DNA of 64,000 nt from contig OZ022246.1 in assembly GCA_963978895.1 (NCBI GenBank), forward strand, positions 3,086,955 through 3,150,954, read 5' to 3'. A program made the translations under genes and the position numbers. Positions 58,201 to 64,000 of the stretch are shown one piece after another; the first letter of the stretch is position 1; each line of letters begins with the position of its first letter. Under the pieces are notes generated by a model, which saw only the letters and a list, made by a program, of their open reading frames with translations, was not told the DNA's origin and did no database searches. This DNA comes from Erpobdella octoculata (taxonomy: Eukaryota > Annelida > Clitellata > Hirudinida > Erpobdellidae).

Positions 58201-61200
58201 TTTTGTTAATTATTTTGGACCTCAGGCGACTTATAAATAAACATCCGTACTGTTTAATTATTTGTTTACCTCTGGCGACTTATACATTACATTTACAGTC
58301 TATTACAGTCGCTAGATAGCAGAAATTAATTTAATTTGATTAATTTTAATTGATTTAAAGCCTAAATCATTTTGGAAACATTAAATTCATGTATTGTCAT
58401 CCAGACTAAAACTTTCCTGAAAGTTTTAGAGCTCTAGGTAGTCAAAAAGTAGGTGAATTTTTGTTTCAAACATTTGATCACCACAGACAAACAAACAAAC
58501 AAACAAACAAACAAACAGAGAGACGAGTGAATTTAAATAAAAGCATTTAATAAAAGCATTTAATAAAAGCATTTAATAACGTAATTCAAAAATGTGGGGA
58601 AAATTAAAATCATTGAAGCTCAGTTTATAAAGAATCAAATGCATAAAAAAGATTATGCATAAAAAATTGCAGTTTACCCATTATGCATAAGAAATGACGT
58701 TTTATATACAACACATGAAAAATTGAAGTTTATATATTATATCCTAAAGGAATTGAAGCTTACTTAGTATGCATCAGGAGCTGCAGTTTATCTGTTAGGC
58801 ATCAGTGCATTAGAAATTGCAGTGTACTTATCATAATAAGTACATTAAGGAATTGTAGTGTACCTATTATGCATAAAGAGTTGTAGTTTTGAAATTGGCT
58901 TTGATTGTTTTAAAATATTCCAAAAATATTTCAAGTAAATAATTTTAAAACACTTTAGAAAAACGTTTTTTGGTACATATGAATTTCTTATATGAATAAA
59001 TCATCGAGTTTTCCCGCCCGATTGATCGATCCGACATCTGGTTGGATGTCAAACTTTTATTTTTTATAACTATTATGTTTCACTCGAGATGTTTATTGAA
59101 CGACCGAAACAATTCTTCTTCTTCTTATTATTATTATTATTGTTGCTGTTGTTGTTGTTATTTGTTTGCCTAATAATTAGGTAGATTGTAAACAATGCTT
59201 TTAAACATTTTTCTTATTAGTCTATTTATTTCAAATGAAAACGTTATAAAAATTTCAGTTCTGCTACAGCGAAGACTGTATTATAACCAGCGGTGAAATT
59301 TTAGAAAAGTCCAACATGAAGGTCGACCCATGTGAAGATTTCTATGATTACGCCTGCGGTTCATTCCTTTCTAACGCCCTCGTTGAACCGGGATACAAGT
59401 CTCCGTCGGCATCTTCTGATACACAAAAGCAAAATAATCTCAAGTTGCATAAAGTAGCAAAAAATAGTCTTGAGTATTATTTATTTATAGCAGGACCTTT
59501 TTTAAGCAGCAGATGTTTTCATGATGATGATTATTTTTATTATTGCAGTTATTAACCGACGAGAGCATTACATTAGGAGGTAAAAATTCTTCAGCAGTTG
59601 CAAAGTCGAAGGAATATTTTGCCGCATGCATGGACACGCAGGATATCGATAAGCGAAATGGACAGCCTTTGTTAGAAGTCATTACCGAATATTTATTTTT
59701 TATTAATTTTTTAAATTGAATTTTTCATGAATTAATAATGACTTATTTATATATATATATATATTATTATAAATAGATAATTGGAAAAATGGGTGGCTGG
59801 CCGCTACTTGGAGATTCAGTTCCGTCGAAATGGGTTGAATCCACTTGGAGTCTTGAAAATGCCCTTTCTCATGCACACAAGTATAGGGTTTTTCCGTTAA
59901 TTTGGTACGACTTATATCCAGATTCTTTGAACTCATCTCTACAGGAAATTAAGGTCAGTATTTTAATGCTGGTAATCAGAAATGTTTCGAGTATTTATGG
60001 TGCGAGTACGAGTACGAGTACCATGGTATCGAGTACGAGTACGAGTACGAGTACCATGGTATCGAGTACGAGTATCAAGTACTACATCTCTGCTACTCAG
60101 TACTGAGTGGAAAACGAGTACGAGTACCAAGGCTTCGAGTACGAGTATTTTAAAAACGTACTTTAAAAGAGTACCTAGTACTACATCTCTGATGGTAATC
60201 ATAATAAGCAAACAAGGCCGTAGCCAGGACTGCTCGAACAATTTTTATGCTGGGGTTGACATTTTAACAATCCGTCATAAAAATTTTTTATAGTTGGTTA
60301 TCATATCAGAGGGGACGATTTTTTGTCTCTTTGCTACGGAGACAAAAGTAGCCTGCAATTGTCATTTTTTCTAATCATCGTCAACAAAATTTTTGTTATA
60401 ATTATAATATGCTGTAAAATGAGTTTAAAAATTTGATTAGTTTTTATTTTTTTGTTAAATTTATTATTCAAGTTAGTTTAATTATTTGCTAAGTTATTTT
60501 GTTGTGTTTCTCGGCTATAGCGTTTCAAACAACATGACTGTCGGTTAACTTACGCAAATTATCATAAAAACTTTTAATACAGAAGAAATCGTATTTGTTC
60601 CATTCGATTATTAAGTACAGATATTTATATTTAAAAAAATAATCACATCTGGTTTGAAATTTTCTTATTAGGGACGTCAATAATTAACATCCCGCGGTTA
60701 GGGTAGAGAAGTTCAGTCAGACGTTTGTGGGTGGGTGGCTGTGTGTGACAAGGGGACAGTGAAGGGGAGGGGTTGTTGACTATGTGATTTCAGGTGAATA
60801 AAAAGAACCTGGATTAAATGTTGCGCAACTCAGCTCTTGTTGCGTTATTTGGCGTCCCAATAGATATGCTGTTTGTATTTCAAATTCCAATGCCATATTA
60901 AGCTGCTTGATTGACTTGCAGTCACACAAAGTTGAGATTATACGAAATTGAATTTACAAAAATGACTCACATTAAATCTTTGTTTTGTTTGGTTATGCTA
61001 TGTCATGCCGTGTCACGTATGTATGACATGTCATGTCATGACATCTATTGTTGACGTGAGTGAAAGTTAAATAATAAAAAAACAGTTTTAAAGAAAGGCT
61101 CTGTTTTAATAACATATTTTAAAGTTCTTAGATGCAACCTTGTCTCATTGGAATATCGTTTTATATCAAGAAAAAGGTGAACAGACGTTAAAAAATGCTT

Positions 61201-61333
61201 TGATCGCCTTCATATCATCTGTTGCTAAATTGCTCGGAGCAACGAACATTTTAAACACAGACATTGACAAAATATGGGAATTAGAAGCAGCATTAGCTCA
61301 GGTTTCTTAATATTTTATAATACAATATATATA

Positions 61334-61378
<45 letters not shown>

Positions 61379-61413
61379 ATATATTATATATATATATATA
61401 TTATATATATATA

Positions 61414-61487
<74 letters not shown>

Positions 61488-63371
61488 GTTTGTTTTGTTT
61501 TGTTAAGAATATGAAATCTTCTGAAGATGTTCAAAATAGCGTATTAAATGACAACAAAGTAAATCTTCTAGAAGTCAATAACTGGGTTGGAAACTGGGTG
61601 AGTATTTTTAATTTTTATGTTAATTAAATTGTAAGTGCCCTTCAGGTAGTTTTTATTTGTTTGAGGCACCATACAAACTGCCTTCTTTACATTATTATAA
61701 ACTTAATTTGTTTATCACTATATTACATCATATCGTAGTTAAACTTAGGTTATAATTTAGAAAAACGACAGATATACAGTGGCGGTTTCAGGGTTTGAGT
61801 AGGAGTCGGGGGTCTGGGGGTAAAATGGAGATCTCAAATGTATAGTGGTTTTATTTTTACACAACTCGTATTAATTCCACCGTTGGTCTTTTTTGTGGAC
61901 CAGCAGTGGAAGTGAAATTAACAAACTTCCCGTAATTCAATCTAGCTAAAACTTGGAATATAAACTAATATATTTTAAGCTAATCGTTTTAAAATATTTT
62001 ATCATTCAGCGCAGAACCATGAAAAATAAATACGACTTGGACTTTTGTAGACATTGTAGACACTTATTAGTATATATGTATTTACAAATAATAATCATTG
62101 AATTAAGGCAATGAAAATAACAACTATGTGGAGCAGTAGAGCATGAAAGTGTTTTAGTGGTATAGAGTAAGGTTTTTTTTATAATAGTTTATAGTCTTTT
62201 ACACCAGGTGTTTTAAGACTAAAATGGCTGTATGCTGGGAGCAACTAAGTATTACTTCCTGTCGTAGATCATATTTGATATTTTTAACTGTCCCTCTTCT
62301 TAATAGTGAGAGGTATTCGCCTGTAAACATGATAGTCGGTGGTTCAAATCCCACCGGCTTCACCAGCGTTTGCTAGGAGCGTGGGTAAGCTCCAATAAAT
62401 CACTGGCTTTGGATTTAATTTTTAATTCCTTGTTGCTAAATGGTCTGAGCTTTCTTATGAGATATCTTTTCAAACTTTTTTGGAAGTCATCTCTCGTATT
62501 GGGTCCGCGAGAAAAAAAAGTTTGTTTCTATTTTTAGTATAATATGACAATAAATGTTTAAGGTATAAAAAAGTTGTGAGCTAAATAAAAGCATGTTAAA
62601 AATTATTTCTTTATTTTTAGTAAAACTTTTCTAAAACATTCCAGGACCCTGTGTGTTCCCCTTTATATCCACCACTGCAGATTTAGTACATGATTTTTCA
62701 ATTAAAAAAAATTAATGTTAATGTCGGCTTGAGTAAATGGCAAGTTTTATTTTTGGGTTTGATTAATATTCTCCTAGCTAAAAACTAAGAAGCAGCGTAT
62801 CAAATTTCAGCTCTTATAACTTGTTAAAATTCAACAATTTTTAATTGTTTTTTTAAGATAACTTAGGAGCCCGTGATTATTTTGTCCCAGGGTATACAGA
62901 ACTTCTGTCGGGGCAGGGCACACAAATCATCTAGTCTTTTTATAACAACAACATAATTAACTTGTCAGTGTTATTCGGGTTATTATTGATATTTAGTATT
63001 TTAATCATTGTTAATATGATTACTATTAATAATACATTTTTATTATTATAATTCTATTCATATTATTATATGAGTTTGTTTATTCAATTATCAATACATA
63101 CATTCAAAATCACAAAAAAGACAGAACTAAAAAAAATTAAATAGTCATTATAATAGCATGTATGATTGATGAAGAGGTGCTGCATCAGGCCCCTCTGTGC
63201 TGACGAGTCGTACTGCAATCAATGTATGTATTTATTTTTCTAACAGATCAACCTACCTAGCTTGTTGAGTGACGTTTTTGAAAAAAATTTACTTCCATCT
63301 GATGAAGTGGCCATCGCTGACGAGAAATTTCTTAAAGGATTGAAAGATATCATGCAACGAACTGAGAAGAG
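55230..63371 (+). CDS. M13 family (neprilysin/ECE-like) metallopeptidase, N-terminal part
   Basis: Eight exons join in frame for 365 codons plus two bases and continue beyond the window: 55230-55320, 57870-57982, 59259-59453, 59549-59677, 59777-59953, 61125-61301, 61508-61597, 63247-63371. A 36-residue cytoplasmic start (METDVNLIKPQND) is followed by basic KRK and one signal-anchor helix (IIILVIIAICFIILLALSIW), so a type II membrane protein. The M13 N-terminal domain shows CYSEDCIITSGEIL, the hallmark VDPCEDFYDYACGSF, EYFAACMD, GKMGGWPLLGD, LNSSLQEIKFLDATLSHWNI and LYQEKGEQTLKNALIAF. The zinc-binding HExxH region is not in the window. Members cleave small extracellular peptides; substrate here is unknown. 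Introns 1 and 7 exceed 1.6 kb and hold transposons. Confidence 0.9.
55800..55886. repeat. (CA)n / ACACAT microsatellite
   Basis: ACACAT hexamers passing into pure CA, in intron 1 of the M13 gene. Confidence 0.9.
56382..56460 (+). repeat. Dispersed repeat family R4, copy 2
   Basis: TCGATTGGATGACGGAAAG then TTAGTTTATTTTCATTTTCAA, the same unit as 31465-31572 and in the same orientation. Confidence 0.6.
56579..57033. repeat. 17-18-bp minisatellite, about 455 bp
   Basis: About 26 units of AAAATGTAAATAAAATGT type, with a few shortened units that recur at 56579 and 56785, hinting at a higher-order duplication. Any long minus-strand frame through it is an artefact. Confidence 0.95.
57519..57716. 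mobile_element. Degenerate small hAT-like MITE
   Basis: Left text GGAGGCGTAGCAAGG and right text, read inwards, AGAAGTGTAACGAAGG form a rough inverted repeat related to the 48355-49183 element. GGCGCCCC and GCCCCCCC stretches lie inside. No target-site duplication could be read. Confidence 0.45.
58378..58520 (-). repeat. Dispersed SINE-like repeat, family R2, copy 3 with (CAAA)n
   Basis: The reverse complement reads CTACTTTTTGACTACCTAG and GGATGACAATACATG, matching copies 1 and 2. A (CAAA)n run at 58484-58518 replaces their TG-rich start. It lies in M13 intron 2. Confidence 0.65.
59977..60191. mobile_element. 215-bp hAT-type MITE built on GAGTAC repeats
   Basis: Flanked by CTGGTAAT (59969-59976) and ATGGTAAT (60192-60199), a 7/8 match. 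Left end CAGAAATGTTTCGAGTA; right end, read inwards, CAGAGATGTAGTACTAGG. The interior is made of CGAGTACGAGTAC repeats interrupted by CATGGTATC. It lies in M13 intron 5, starting 23 bp after the exon. Confidence 0.75.
61322..61486. repeat. (AT)n microsatellite
   Basis: AT units with periodic ATATTAT interruptions, between M13 exons 6 and 7 and ending 21 bp before the acceptor of exon 7. Confidence 0.97.
62174..62270 (+). repeat. Dispersed repeat family R1, copy 4
   Basis: TATAGTCTTTTACACCAGG, then GTGTTTTAAGACTAAAATGG, GCTGTATGCTGGGAGC and CTGTCGTAGATCATA. Followed directly by a tRNA-like head. Confidence 0.75.
62305..62400 (+). repeat. tRNA-derived SINE head
   Basis: The B box GGTGGTTCAAATCCC is clear at 62338-62352, followed by CACCGGCTTCACCAGCG. 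The A box upstream is degenerate (AGGTATTCGCC is retained). Its position downstream of R1 copy 4 suggests the two may form one composite SINE. Confidence 0.5.
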
Positions 63372-63374
63372 GTA

Positions 63375-64000
63375 TTTTCTGATATGAACCGCTGAGTGGT
63401 CAATGCGACTACCAGCTTGTGTTTGTATGCTGCTAGGGTGGCTCAGCGTTTGGCTAAAGCTGGCGGATCGATCTTGCTCCCTGTACATAAGCCTACGTTA
63501 TCAGTAGTCAGCAATTTAAATTATCTTCTTTCTTGCCTTTAAAAAATAAATACCGTTAATAACTGTTAATGCGATTAATTGCCTTTTATGATTTGTCTGC
63601 TTGCATCTATCGAGCTCTATGTATCATCACTTGCAATAGTGAGGACTCGTCAAAAATGTCTGAACTAAGTCAGTAACGACTACGGCGACACCTAACAGTG
63701 TTCCGCTAATTGGCTAACTGTTAATACACATGCGTTAGGGTACTGCACGGGGCCGAGCCGAAATTTTTGTGCCAAGTATGGGGATCTTATTAGGCCTATA
63801 AAAACGAGGCGTGCCGGCCTGAAAATTTGGCCTATGAAACGGGCCAAGCCTGGCCGAGTTGACGACGGTCCTGGCCGCAAAAAATCGGCCCATGTAGGAT
63901 ACTCTAACTTTTCAGACATCTGAAATAATTTGAAGTTATGCTGAATAAAAATTTCATGAGCTATTAACAAAACCAATTGGAATATTGAATTTTTTAGAAC
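63375..64000. other. M13 intron 8, partial, with GC-rich transposon-like patch
   Basis: Intronic sequence after the eighth exon. A GC-rich patch at 63735-63900 (ACGGGGCCGAGCC, GGGCCAAGCCTGGCC) resembles the ends of some hAT elements, but the right end is not visible in the window. Confidence 0.35.

Larger units (their letters stand above)
61778..62677. mobile_element. 900-bp hAT-type MITE carrying a nested repeat
   Basis: Left flank CAGATATA (61770-61777), right flank CAGATTTA (62678-62685), 7/8 identical. Left end CAGTGGCGGTTTCAGGG; right end, read inwards, CAGTGGTGGATATAAAGGGG. No transposase inside. Repeat R1 copy 4 and a tRNA-like SINE head (62174-62400) lie within it. It sits in M13 intron 7. 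Confidence 0.75.

Overview
This is an AT-rich, intron-rich nuclear segment from an invertebrate animal. I read it as metazoan because the genes are split by spliced introns and belong to animal families: a GPR158/Smog-type class C receptor, NCOA6, CHMP2B, PDHX and a CUB-Sushi membrane protein. Intergenic and intronic DNA is full of microsatellites, minisatellites, tRNA-derived SINE-like pieces and short DNA transposons. I cannot assign a phylum from the sequence alone. There is no operon, CRISPR array or prokaryotic feature.

Layout. 0.1-0.9 kb: minus-strand 3' part of an RNase H-bearing non-LTR retrotransposon. 1.1-3.6 kb: 3' end of a plus-strand gene for a CUB-Sushi single-pass membrane protein. 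3.6-14.6 kb: no confident gene; long (GAT)n, (ATC)n and (AT)n arrays, an 80-bp duplication, a GC-rich stretch with NRF1/YY1-like motifs, fold-back repeats, and a complete 1.1-kb hAT element beside an older hAT fragment. 14.7-46.6 kb is the gene-dense core: a GPR158-like receptor (minus), PIN4 (plus), NCOA6 (minus), PDHX (minus), PNPO (plus), DIMT1 (plus) and CHMP2B (minus). 46.6-55.2 kb: a gene desert holding an 829-bp hAT MITE and a 1.5-kb internally deleted piggyBac-like element with TTAA ends. 55.2-64 kb: the first eight coding exons of an M13 (neprilysin/ECE-like) peptidase that runs off the right edge before its zinc site; its introns carry two more hAT MITEs.

Six gene models (PIN4, NCOA6, PDHX, PNPO, DIMT1, CHMP2B) close in frame from start to stop using splice sites read by eye; predicted proteins are 121, 1364, 466, 224, 301 and 213 residues. 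The receptor is almost complete, with two junctions unresolved. The core genes are conserved housekeeping functions (rRNA methylation, ESCRT-III, vitamin B6 synthesis, pyruvate dehydrogenase assembly, parvulin, nuclear coactivation) and show no shared pathway apart from PDHX probably being mitochondrial. Two gene pairs are head to head (receptor/PIN4, 790 bp apart; PDHX/PNPO, 1.66 kb apart), so shared promoters are possible. Two are tail to tail (PIN4/NCOA6, DIMT1/CHMP2B).

I found no convincing new biological system. The most unusual items are small-scale: a family of non-autonomous hAT and piggyBac elements with readable target-site duplications, a 41-bp near-palindrome inserted in a SINE with 8-bp flanking repeats, a perfect hairpin with a telomere-like loop, a minisatellite that starts at a splice donor, and GC-AG introns.
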